Below, in pieces: positions 1 through 5,680 of a DNA stretch of 5,680 bases (within the stretch, counting starts at the first letter, position 1; every line of letters begins with the position of its first letter). The translations under genes and the position numbers were made by a program. Under the pieces are notes generated by a model. It ran no database searches and had not been told where the DNA came from. It worked only from the letters and a program-made list of their open reading frames with translations. Origin of the DNA: Actinomycetes bacterium (GTDB lineage Bacteria > Actinomycetota > Aquicultoria > CAJVYJ01 > JAUVQD01); the NCBI GenBank assembly GCA_030666075.1, contig DAOUYN010000074.1:1-5680 (forward strand), read 5' to 3'.

Positions 1-53
1 CAGGGACACGTACCTAATTATTTCCATAGAGATTAATTAGGTACGTGTCCCTG
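1..53. repeat. Perfect 20-bp inverted repeat with 13-nt loop
   Basis: Positions 1-20 (CAGGGACACGTACCTAATTA) and 34-53 are exact reverse complements, separated by 13 nt (21-33). The left arm begins at the first base of the window, so the repeat may extend further. RNA from the operon strand would fold this into a long hairpin just after the last gene. Confidence 0.97.
1..53 (-). terminator. Possible transcription terminator of the operon
   Basis: The hairpin formed by 53-34 and 20-1 follows the last stop codon by about 40 nt and could stop transcription. Against a classical intrinsic terminator: the stem is long and only moderately GC-rich with an AT end next to the loop, and any U-run would lie outside the window. 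Because the structure is symmetric it could also act on transcription from the left. Confidence 0.4.
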
Positions 54-93
54 GAACTGGTACGAGATTAATTAGGTACGTGTCCCTGGAACT
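29..93. repeat. 30-bp direct repeat, two copies, 35-bp period
   Basis: Positions 29-58 and 64-93 are identical over 30 bases, from GAGATTAATT to CCTGGAACT, with a 5-nt spacer (GGTAC, 59-63). Each copy contains one full arm of the 20-bp inverted repeat (34-53 and 69-88), and the third, inverted copy is at 1-20. The second copy ends inside the methyltransferase stop codon (92-94). The three copies without any divergence suggest recent duplication or insertion. I see no gene in 1-91. Confidence 0.97.
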
Positions 94-1165
94 AGTTCTT
101 GAAGCGCTTGTAGATCCGATAAGGCCAGAAGTTGCGAACGCGGCTGACCAGCGCGTGGAGTTCGTCGAGGCTCTCATTTTGGGCCGCAACAACGCTCTTG
201 AGGTCGGCTAGTTGGCGGTCACGTTCGGACAAGGCCTCTCTGGCCTGGGCAAGATCCTGATTCGTAGAGCCGCGAAGCTCATCGACAAGCTGGGAGACAT
301 CGCGCTTAAGGTCTTGATCGATCAGTCCGGTAAGCAAGCGGAAGAACTCCAACTGAGCGTCGTCGGCTGTGGGCGCGCCGCCGTCCGCGCTCACAGCTTG
401 CGCGGCGCGCTCCCCGCCAAATGCTTTGACGGCCGGGGCGCCGGCTTTCGAGCCGACGATGACTCGACGATAACTCGGCTCCCGGCAGTCATGAGGCGAG
501 TAGTTCAAATTATAGAACCGGTCAACCCGGCGGTGCAGCTCATCGGTCTCAGGGTGGGACATCAAGTGGTGCTTGGCGACCATCATCGGCAACCAATGAT
601 AAAGATAGCCGCTGGGGAAATCTTCGGTGGAAAAACCGGCCGTACTCAACCCTGACAGAGTCGCATCCAAGTCGGGCAACCCATTGTCGAGATGTTCGCG
701 AAGCGTCACAAAATCTGTCTTCAGGACCCGCTCGACGTACCCGTAGAGGATCTCCTCGGCCATGGTGGTCCTCTCGTCGGCAAAGGGCGCCGTCATAAAG
801 AGGTACTCCTTCGAGACCCTGGCCAGTTCTCGCAAGAAGGCGTCGCGCTCCCCTGCCGGCACGTGCTCCAATGTATCGCAGGTGCAGACGAGATCGAACG
901 AACTATCCTCAAAAGGCAGCTCGGCGCCGCTGGCCTGGATATAGTTGGGAGCCTCGGCTTCGATGACATCGACGACAGTGACCGAGTCATCCGGGAGCCA
1001 ATCGACCATCAACCCGGGAAAGCCGCCGACATCGAGGACCTTTAGGGACTCACCGGGCGCGGGCCTGACGGCATCGGCAAAGTCGCGGGCGGCTTTGTAC
1101 CGCTGGAACTGATCGAAAGGGAGCTCCAGGAAATCGTCGCGCACGCTAGTCTTTTTCCAGCTCAC
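92..1165 (-). CDS. SAM-dependent class I methyltransferase with C-terminal coiled coil
   Basis: Likely a cytoplasmic methyltransferase acting on a sugar or glycan chain. Motif I is VLDVGGFPG (43-51), the acidic residue after strand 2 is D66 (VVDVIEA), and the methyltransferase segment FDLVCTCDTLEHVP covers 90-103; strand 5 is near 121-126. The core runs to about 240. An Ala/Gly-rich linker (about 240-270) leads to a charged helical stretch (about 275-345) that looks like a coiled coil, and the protein ends with the aromatic and basic NFWPYRIYKRFKN, which could bind the membrane surface. Start is uncertain: GTG at 1165 overlaps the ATPase gene by 20 nt, while GTG at 1144 (shorter by 7 residues) lies one nt after its TAG stop; neither has a good Shine-Dalgarno. 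The layout recalls WbdD, which caps O8/O9a chains, but there is no kinase domain here, and target and methylated position are unknown. It is the last gene, and its stop codon touches the repeat block at 1-93. Confidence 0.85.
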   Translation of the reverse strand: MSWKKTSVRDDFLELPFDQFQRYKAARDFADAVRPAPGESLKVLDVGGFPGLMVDWLPDDSVTVVDVIEAEAPNYIQASGAELPFEDSSFDLVCTCDTLEHVPAGERDAFLRELARVSKEYLFMTAPFADERTTMAEEILYGYVERVLKTDFVTLREHLDNGLPDLDATLSGLSTAGFSTEDFPSGYLYHWLPMMVAKHHLMSHPETDELHRRVDRFYNLNYSPHDCREPSYRRVIVGSKAGAPAVKAFGGERAAQAVSADGGAPTADDAQLEFFRLLTGLIDQDLKRDVSQLVDELRGSTNQDLAQAREALSERDRQLADLKSVVAAQNESLDELHALVSRVRNFWPYRIYKRFKN

Positions 1166-2387
1166 GAATGGGCTGACGGTCGTGCAGGCCCCATGATGCC
1201 GGGATATGAAAGACCCCGTAATCGCTCAACTCACCGGAGGAGACCTCCAGCATATAGGCGCGATCGTGATGGTCGTAAGGGTGGAGGCAAGAGAAATCAT
1301 AGACGACGGTACTCACCACGTAGCTCCCTTTCAACAGCGGCAACAACTCGATAACATATCTGACCGAGCCCTTCCCGGCTATCTTATCAAAAATCGTCCC
1401 GGAGAACTTACTATTAGTCCCGGTGATATGGACGCCGTCGCGAGAGTGAATAGCGACGCCGAAAACAGGCCGCGCGATCTCTTCGGAAGCTTCATAATCC
1501 ATCTCCACGACGAGGCGCTCGCCGGTCTTGAAGATATGGCGCTCATTCTCCACATCATCCAAGAAGCGGACACCGGTTATCTTGACCTCGCCCGAGCCCC
1601 ACCGAGCCCCATGCTCGACCTCTTCGAGCTCGGTCGCCTTCGATTCTTCCTGCCGGTTCACTTCTTCCAGGTAAGAGTCGACGACTTGAGCGGCGCGCCC
1701 GCTCTCCTTCATCACTCCGTGCTCCAGCCAGATAGCTTCGTCACATATATTCCTGACCTGGTCTAAGGCGTGAGAAACGACTACGATGGTCTTGCCTTGT
1801 TCCTTGAGTTCATAAAGCTTGTTGAGGCACTTGCGCTGGAATGACTCGTCGCCAACGGCCAGGATCTCGTCGACGAGCAAGATATCCGGGTCTACATTGA
1901 TGGCCACGGCAAAACCCAACCGGACGTACATCCCGCTCGAATAGCTCTTGACGGGCATGTCTATGAATTTGCTGAGCTCAGAGAAGGCGATGATGTCATC
2001 GATGCGCTCGTCGATCTGGGCGCGTGTCAGCCCGAGAATAGAGCCGTTGAGGTAGGTGTTCTCCCGGCCCGTAAGGTCGGGGTGGAAGCCGGCCCCAAGC
2101 TCCAGGAGCGCCGATATCTTCCCGTTGATCTCGATGCTTCCTTTATTCGGCCGCAATATCTTGGCCAGTATCTTGAGCATCGAACTCTTTCCTGAGCCAT
2201 TCTCTCCGATGATGCCGATCGTCGTGCCCTCTTCGACCTCGAATGAGACCCCTTTGAGCGCCCAGAAAGCTTCGTACTTGGCCCGGCGCCGCCTGAGCAG
2301 CGTTTCTTTGAGACTAAGGTTGCGCTCCTGATAGATCTTGAAGTTCTTCCAGACATCGTCGACGCGGATGACGACTTTACCGGCCAT
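1146..2387 (-). CDS. wzt: ABC polysaccharide exporter ATPase with C-terminal Wzt-type domain
   Basis: This is the nucleotide-binding subunit that pairs with the permease just upstream. Of 413 residues, about 1-245 are the ATPase: Walker A GENGSGKS (61-68), the Wzt/TagH-type segment LLELGAGFHPDLTGREN (94-110) where E replaces the usual Q-loop glutamine, signature YSSGM (149-153), Walker B ILLVDE (169-174) followed by ILAVGDE, and the switch histidine H206 in VVSHA. A Glu-rich linker (about 243-258) leads to a second domain (about 259-402) beginning ARWGSGEVKITGVRFLD, the hallmark of the Wzt C-terminal domain that in E. coli O8/O9a binds the capped end of the glycan. I chose ATG at 2387 because GGAGGAGG lies 6 nt before it and one nt separates it from the permease stop; a TTG at 2405 would add six residues and overlap the permease gene. 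TagH-type ATPases lack this kind of domain, so substrate selection by the ATPase is likely. Confidence 0.94.
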   Translation of the reverse strand: MAGKVVIRVDDVWKNFKIYQERNLSLKETLLRRRRAKYEAFWALKGVSFEVEEGTTIGIIGENGSGKSSMLKILAKILRPNKGSIEINGKISALLELGAGFHPDLTGRENTYLNGSILGLTRAQIDERIDDIIAFSELSKFIDMPVKSYSSGMYVRLGFAVAINVDPDILLVDEILAVGDESFQRKCLNKLYELKEQGKTIVVVSHALDQVRNICDEAIWLEHGVMKESGRAAQVVDSYLEEVNRQEESKATELEEVEHGARWGSGEVKITGVRFLDDVENERHIFKTGERLVVEMDYEASEEIARPVFGVAIHSRDGVHITGTNSKFSGTIFDKIAGKGSVRYVIELLPLLKGSYVVSTVVYDFSCLHPYDHHDRAYMLEVSSGELSDYGVFHIPASWGLHDRQPIRELEKD

Positions 2388-2388
2388 G

Positions 2389-3210
2389 CTAGACCTCCTC
2401 CGCAAAAGCCGGCTCGAGCCGGAGGAAGACAGTATACCCGACCAGAAAGACAGCGACCGCTACGACGGCAGAATAGACGAGGAGGTTGAAAGACGGATGG
2501 CTGACGCCATGCAAGACGTGATGGAACGACTCGATGATCGCCGTGACCGGATTGGCCTTGTAGGCCTGGATATAGATGGGGGGCGCCCGGCCCTCCATTA
2601 TGGCGATCGGATAGATTATCGGCGTGGCGTAGAACGTCACCATCAGCAATATCCCGATCAGATGCTGGACATCGCGCATATAAACATTGAGGGAAGCGAC
2701 AAGCAGCGACACTCCGATAGTGAAGGTGAAGAGTATCGGGATGATGATGAGCAGGTATGGGAGGAACTTGTAGAACTCTAAGTATTTCGGGTCGCTTACC
2801 AGGCCGGTGATGAGAACAAATAAGAAAAAGACACCCAACTCGAGGGCAAAATTGACGAGATTGGCGAAGCCGATGGAAACCGGCAGGAGTTCCCGCGGGA
2901 AAAAGACTTTCTTAACAAGCGCGCCGTTGCCGACGATCGAGGTCGTCGAACCGGTGACAGTGGCGCTGAAAAAATTCCAGGGCAAGAATCCCGCCAGGAA
3001 GAAGAGCGGAAAGTTTTCAATGCCGCCGATGTTCTTGATAGGCAAGACGATCGTGAAGATTACCGTAAAGACGAGCATCATCAAGATCGGGTTTAGCAGC
3101 GACCAGAAGAACCCGAGGACCGAGTTCTTGTACTTCACTTTCAATTCCTTGCGGGTGAAGTTGAGTAACAGTTCCTTATATGACAAGAGCGTATTAAACG
3201 CGGCGATCAT
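2389..3210 (-). CDS. wzm: ABC-2 type polysaccharide export permease (Wzm/TagG family)
   Basis: This is the membrane half of an ABC exporter that moves lipid-linked polysaccharide across the cytoplasmic membrane. Its 273 residues fit the family (about 260-280). After an amphipathic N-terminus with the typical RKELKVKYKNSVLG segment (20-33), I count about six hydrophobic segments: roughly 33-56, 67-88, 112-137, 150-174, 184-204 and 243-263. Conserved elements are KKVFFPRELLP (100-110), LNVYMRDVQHL (174-184), ATPIIYP (195-201) and a late NP (220-221). The ATG overlaps the rmlD stop (ATGA) without a clear Shine-Dalgarno at ideal spacing, so translation is probably coupled. The ATPase gene follows after one nt. 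In Gram-positive bacteria the same family exports teichoic acids (TagG) and rhamnose-rich wall glycans; in Gram-negatives, O-antigen. The substrate is not shown by this sequence, but the linked rml genes suggest rhamnose is in it. Confidence 0.93.
   Translation of the reverse strand: MIAAFNTLLSYKELLLNFTRKELKVKYKNSVLGFFWSLLNPILMMLVFTVIFTIVLPIKNIGGIENFPLFFLAGFLPWNFFSATVTGSTTSIVGNGALVKKVFFPRELLPVSIGFANLVNFALELGVFFLFVLITGLVSDPKYLEFYKFLPYLLIIIPILFTFTIGVSLLVASLNVYMRDVQHLIGILLMVTFYATPIIYPIAIMEGRAPPIYIQAYKANPVTAIIESFHHVLHGVSHPSFNLLVYSAVVAVAVFLVGYTVFLRLEPAFAEEV
2394..2401 (-). promoter_or_regulatory. Ribosome binding site of the wzt gene
   Basis: GGAGGAGG on the minus strand, six nt before the ATG at 2387, overlaps the last codons of the permease gene. 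It is the strongest site in the window by sequence and spacing and fixes the start of the ATPase. Confidence 0.88.
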
Positions 3211-4034
3211 TTAAAGTAGTCCGCCAGTCCCTCTTCCCAGGGACGCATCGGCTCCATGCCCTGCAGCTCAAGAGTGAGATTACGTAAAACCGACAGGGCC
3301 GGGCGCGGAGCCGGGCGCTGCATCTCGCTCGTCTTGATCGGCTTGACCTCGACATCCATCGCCGCCGTCTCGAAGATCTTCTTGGCGAAACCGCACCAAG
3401 AGACGGAGCCGGCATTCGTGGTGTGATAGATGCCATAGCGCCCGCTCATGCCGATCTCCACCAGCTTGGCCGCGAGGTCCGCGGCAAAAGTCGGGGAGCC
3501 CACCTGGTCGTCGACGACACTGACCGAGCCGCGCTCCTCGCCAAGGCGCAACATCGTCTTGACGAAGTTATGTCCATGCCGGCCGTAAAGCCAGGCGGTC
3601 CGACAGATATAAAACCGGTTGGTCAAGGCCATCACATAGCGTTCGCCGGCTAATTTGGAAGCACCGTAGACGCTGAGCGGGTTGGGGTCGTCGAATTCAG
3701 TGTAAGGCTCGCCCTTGCCCCCGTCGAAGACGAAATCGGTGCTGACATAGAGGATGGCCGCGCCATACTCCTCGGCTGCGATGGTCAGGTTCTGAGCGCC
3801 GATAGCATTGACCTGAAAAGCCCGGTCGATATGGAGTTCGGCCCCGTCGACATCCGTAAACGCGGCCCCGTGGATTATCAGCTCCGGCTTGATCTTCCCG
3901 ACTGCCCGCAAAACGGCGGCGAAATCGGTAATATCCAGCTCTTCGATATCGACCGGGAATACCTCATGCCCGGTGAGCGTACGCTGCAAGTCCGTACCAA
4001 GCTGCCCGTTTGCCCCCGTGACGATGATCCTCAA
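3207..4034 (-). CDS. rfbD: dTDP-4-dehydrorhamnose reductase
   Basis: RmlD/RfbD reduces dTDP-4-keto-L-rhamnose to dTDP-L-rhamnose with NAD(P)H, the last step of the pathway. The 275 residues are close to the family's usual 280-300. The nucleotide-binding GANGQLG (7-13) sits at the very N-terminus. Further family motifs are IIHGAAFTDVDGAE (53-66), VSTDFVFDG (97-105), the catalytic YGASK (Y123, K127), RTAWLYG (145-151), DDQVGSPT (175-182) and RPALSVLRN (244-252). The start is TTG at 4034-4032: it gives the standard N-terminus, no in-frame start lies close upstream, and GAGGG precedes it by 4 nt. It lies 24 nt after the DUF3048 gene, and its TGA overlaps the permease ATG. rmlA and rmlC are not in the window. 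Confidence 0.95.
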   Translation of the reverse strand: MRIIVTGANGQLGTDLQRTLTGHEVFPVDIEELDITDFAAVLRAVGKIKPELIIHGAAFTDVDGAELHIDRAFQVNAIGAQNLTIAAEEYGAAILYVSTDFVFDGGKGEPYTEFDDPNPLSVYGASKLAGERYVMALTNRFYICRTAWLYGRHGHNFVKTMLRLGEERGSVSVVDDQVGSPTFAADLAAKLVEIGMSGRYGIYHTTNAGSVSWCGFAKKIFETAAMDVEVKPIKTSEMQRPAPRPALSVLRNLTLELQGMEPMRPWEEGLADYFK

Positions 4035-4038
4035 GTTA

Positions 4039-4043
4039 CCCTC
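4039..4043 (-). promoter_or_regulatory. Ribosome binding site of rfbD (TTG start)
   Basis: GAGGG on the minus strand, four nt before the TTG at 4034, lies in the 24-nt gap after the DUF3048 gene. The spacing is slightly short, but together with the family-typical N-terminus it supports the TTG start. Confidence 0.6.
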
Positions 4044-4058
4044 AAAAGCTTCGCACCG

Positions 4059-5117
4059 CTACCGTTGAATATGGAGGGGCGTTGTCGGTTCGACAATCTC
4101 CATCCACGTCTGCCCGGCCGTCAGCTCGATCTGGGCGCCATCTACATCGGTAAGCACGATCGGATCGGCCACGTCCGCGCGCTCCCAGGTGCCCTCGATT
4201 ACCTGCCCATCACGGAAGACGGTCGCCTCACCGCTACCGGTCATATTGACATCAAGGACGCCGCTCCCGCCAAATATCGCGCTGTGGGCGGCCCGGACCA
4301 CGACGATGTTCGTCGCGGCCAGCTGCTTCTCAGTATTGACGTCCGAATGCGGCCTACCGCCATTGAAACGCAAGTAGGTGTTGGTCGGCCGGTCATATTG
4401 ATACTCAACGCCATAGCCGGTCTCCGGATAGCCGACGACGATGCTCTTAAAACCTTCCGGCCTCTCCTCAAGTTTCGGCGCCGCCTTGAACTTGAAAAGC
4501 GGCTGGGCCGGTGTCGTCTTTGTCTCCTTCGCGGCGGCGGCGTCGCGCAATCGCTTGGTAGACGTAAAGACATTGTGAGGGGCCCGGGCCGAACTCACTC
4601 GCGTATAGTCCCCGCCGTGAACGCTCTGGTCCCAATCGAAAACACCCCAACGCTTGATATCATTAAGCGCGTATTTTGAACCGCCTACGTGGGCATAGAT
4701 GGCCTGCCAGCCCCGGGCCAAAGAGACAAAGTGAGTCCGGGCGCTGCGGATCGGCCCGACATTATCAGAACCTCGAGTACCGAACACCAGCATGAAGCGG
4801 GTGATACCACCCTCCGCGAGACCCTCGACGACCAAGCCCGCTTCTCCCGGGCCGCCCTGAGGCCGGATCGTCGTCAGATTCTCAACCATAATGGCCAGCG
4901 GGCGAATGATCTCTTTATCAGCGGGCAAACCGTCGACCGGGTCGACGAGCTGCTCGGGTTCGGGCTCTTTGACTACATTCTCTTTCTTAGGTTCCTTCTT
5001 CTCGACCTTCTCGACCGGCGCGGGCTCCCTCATGGTCGTGACGGCCAGGCCAACACCCGCACCCAACAAGACCACCGCTCCCACGATGATGGCGATCAGC
5101 CGCCAGCGTTCTTTCAT
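4059..5117 (-). CDS. DUF3048 (YerB-like) membrane-anchored protein
   Basis: This 352-residue protein matches the DUF3048 family (B. subtilis YerB is a member), whose biochemical role is not established to my knowledge. It starts MKERWR, followed by one hydrophobic segment (about residues 7-28) with no cysteine for lipid attachment, so I read it as an uncleaved anchor or signal peptide with the rest outside. A charged Lys/Glu/Pro linker covers 31-58. The N-terminal domain (about 59-190) has DPVDGLPAD, RPLAIMVEN, EGLAEGGITRFMLVF and VGPIRSART; the C-terminal domain (about 225-345) has FNGGRPHSD, GQVIEGTW and GQTWMEIV. I chose the ATG at 5117-5115 because it overlaps the upstream TGA as ATGA and has a strong AAAGGAGG nine nt before it; a possible start at 5171 would add 18 polar residues before the anchor and has less support. 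Its place between two rhamnose genes is unusual. Confidence 0.88.
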   Translation of the reverse strand: MKERWRLIAIIVGAVVLLGAGVGLAVTTMREPAPVEKVEKKEPKKENVVKEPEPEQLVDPVDGLPADKEIIRPLAIMVENLTTIRPQGGPGEAGLVVEGLAEGGITRFMLVFGTRGSDNVGPIRSARTHFVSLARGWQAIYAHVGGSKYALNDIKRWGVFDWDQSVHGGDYTRVSSARAPHNVFTSTKRLRDAAAAKETKTTPAQPLFKFKAAPKLEERPEGFKSIVVGYPETGYGVEYQYDRPTNTYLRFNGGRPHSDVNTEKQLAATNIVVVRAAHSAIFGGSGVLDVNMTGSGEATVFRDGQVIEGTWERADVADPIVLTDVDGAQIELTAGQTWMEIVEPTTPLHIQR

Positions 5118-5680
5118 AGAGCGACTCCTCCTTTGAGCTTGCGCCACCAAGCCTCGTTCTCTTTGTACCACGCGACCGTCGCCTTGAGACCATCCTCAAA
5201 CGTGCGCTTGGGCTCCCACCCGAGCTTCTTGATCTTAGAGCAGTCGATCGAATAGCGGCGGTCGTGCCCCAGGCGGTCATCGACATAATCGAGAAGCGAC
5301 TCATCCTTCCCAAGCTCAGCCAGGATCGCCTGGGCGACTTCGATATTGGGCACCTCGTTGCCGGCCCCGATATTGTAGATCTGGCCGACATCACCCCTAT
5401 GAAGCACCGTATCGATGCCGGCGCAGTTGTCTTCGACGTATATCCAGTCGCGGACATTGAGGCCGTCACCGTAGATCGGCATGACCCGGTCCTCCATAGC
5501 GTTGGTGATGAGCAACGGTATCAACTTCTCGGGGTATTGATACGGCCCGAAATTGTTCGAACTCCGCGTCGTCACTATCGGCAGGCCGTAGGTTTTTCTG
5601 TATGCGTGGCAGATCAGGTCAGACGACGCCTTGCTGGCTGAATATGGACTGCTCGGCCAGAGTCCGTCTCGCTCAGTGAA
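5114..5680 (-). CDS. rfbB: dTDP-glucose 4,6-dehydratase, C-terminal part (5' end outside window)
   Basis: RmlB/RfbB converts dTDP-glucose to dTDP-4-keto-6-deoxyglucose, the second step of dTDP-L-rhamnose synthesis, in the cytoplasm. The frame is open to the window edge, giving 188 visible residues; the family is usually about 320-350, so roughly 150 residues with the NAD-binding Rossmann motif lie beyond 5680. Visible are the FTE segment, the short-chain dehydrogenase catalytic motif YSASK (Y-x3-K, near 5642-5630), the family hallmark SNNFGPYQ-PEKLIP just downstream, GDG-NVRDWIYVEDNC, YNIGAGNE, and the C-terminal DRLGHDRRYSID and LGWEPKRTFEDGL segments. A GTG at 5575 falls inside the conserved core and is not the real start. 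The TGA stop overlaps the ATG of the next gene (ATGA). Close relatives act on other nucleotide sugars, but rmlD two genes downstream supports the rhamnose assignment. Confidence 0.95.
   Translation of the reverse strand, partial: FTERDGLWPSSPYSASKASSDLICHAYRKTYGLPIVTTRSSNNFGPYQYPEKLIPLLITNAMEDRVMPIYGDGLNVRDWIYVEDNCAGIDTVLHRGDVGQIYNIGAGNEVPNIEVAQAILAELGKDESLLDYVDDRLGHDRRYSIDCSKIKKLGWEPKRTFEDGLKATVAWYKENEAWWRKLKGGVAL
5127..5134 (-). promoter_or_regulatory. Ribosome binding site of the DUF3048 gene
   Basis: AAAGGAGG on the minus strand lies nine nt before the ATG at 5117. It sits inside the 3' end of rfbB, and it decides the start against the upstream candidate at 5171. Confidence 0.85.

Larger units (their letters stand above)
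92..5680 (-). other. Polysaccharide synthesis and export operon (six genes)
   Basis: All six genes share one strand. The junctions, in order, are ATGA overlap (5114-5117), 24-nt gap (4035-4058), ATGA overlap (3207-3210), one-nt gap (2388), and a 20-nt overlap or one-nt gap (1145-1165) depending on the methyltransferase start. No internal promoter or terminator is visible; the promoter must lie beyond 5680. Confidence 0.85.

Noticed and set aside
29..93. Short CRISPR-like array
   Set aside because: There are only two direct copies with a 5-nt spacer and a third inverted copy, which does not fit CRISPR repeat-spacer geometry.
1592..1611. 10-bp tandem repeat CCGAGCCCCA inside wzt
   Set aside because: It encodes part of the conserved ARWGSGE segment in frame; the period is not a multiple of three and it is best explained by codon use.
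1206..1766. Plus-strand open frame of 186 codons
   Set aside because: It lies wholly opposite the Wzt C-terminal region, whose minus-strand frame is conserved.
3831..4679. Plus-strand open frame of 282 codons
   Set aside because: It runs antisense across the rmlD 5' part, the intergenic gap and the DUF3048 3' part, both clearly real genes. Its translation has no recognisable family motif and looks like a GC-driven shadow.
5118..5171. N-terminal extension of the DUF3048 protein from a start at 5171
   Set aside because: It would overlap rfbB by 58 nt and put 18 polar residues before the membrane anchor, whereas the ATG at 5117 has a strong ribosome site and the ATGA overlap.
4689..5255. Plus-strand open frame of 188 codons
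   Set aside because: It is antisense to the DUF3048 5' part and the rfbB 3' end, and its translation is low-complexity and Arg/Asp-rich with no motif.

Overview
The window is one tightly packed minus-strand run of six polysaccharide genes, read from position 5680 down to 92, followed by a short repeat block at 1-93. In transcription order the genes are: the 3' part of a dTDP-glucose 4,6-dehydratase (RmlB/RfbB), a membrane-anchored DUF3048 (YerB-like) protein, dTDP-4-dehydrorhamnose reductase (RmlD/RfbD), an ABC-2 polysaccharide export permease (Wzm/TagG type), its ATPase with a C-terminal Wzt-type domain, and a SAM-dependent methyltransferase with a predicted coiled-coil tail. Start and stop codons overlap or lie within 1-24 nt of each other, so this looks like a single translationally coupled operon. 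No gap between genes is large enough for an internal promoter of ordinary size. No convincing gene lies on the plus strand; its long open frames mirror the minus-strand genes.

Likely biology: RmlB and RmlD supply dTDP-L-rhamnose (rmlA and rmlC are not in view and may lie beyond 5680). A rhamnose-containing glycan is assembled on a lipid carrier in the cytoplasm, possibly modified at its end by the methyltransferase, and exported by the permease/ATPase pair. The C-terminal Wzt domain would recognise the finished chain. The DUF3048 protein has one N-terminal membrane anchor and probably acts outside the membrane; its role here is unknown.

Organism: a bacterium of moderately high GC (mid-50s percent by eye), with strong AGGAGG ribosome sites and GTG/TTG starts. 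DUF3048 is mostly known from Firmicutes, Actinobacteria and related monoderm groups, so a deep-branching actinobacterial or similar Gram-positive lineage is my best guess, at low confidence.

Repeats: positions 1-93 hold a perfect 20-bp inverted repeat and a 30-bp direct repeat with a 35-bp period. The last direct copy reaches into the stop codon of the methyltransferase gene. The block could be the edge of a mobile or REP-like element, a transcription terminator, or both; the window ends before this can be settled.
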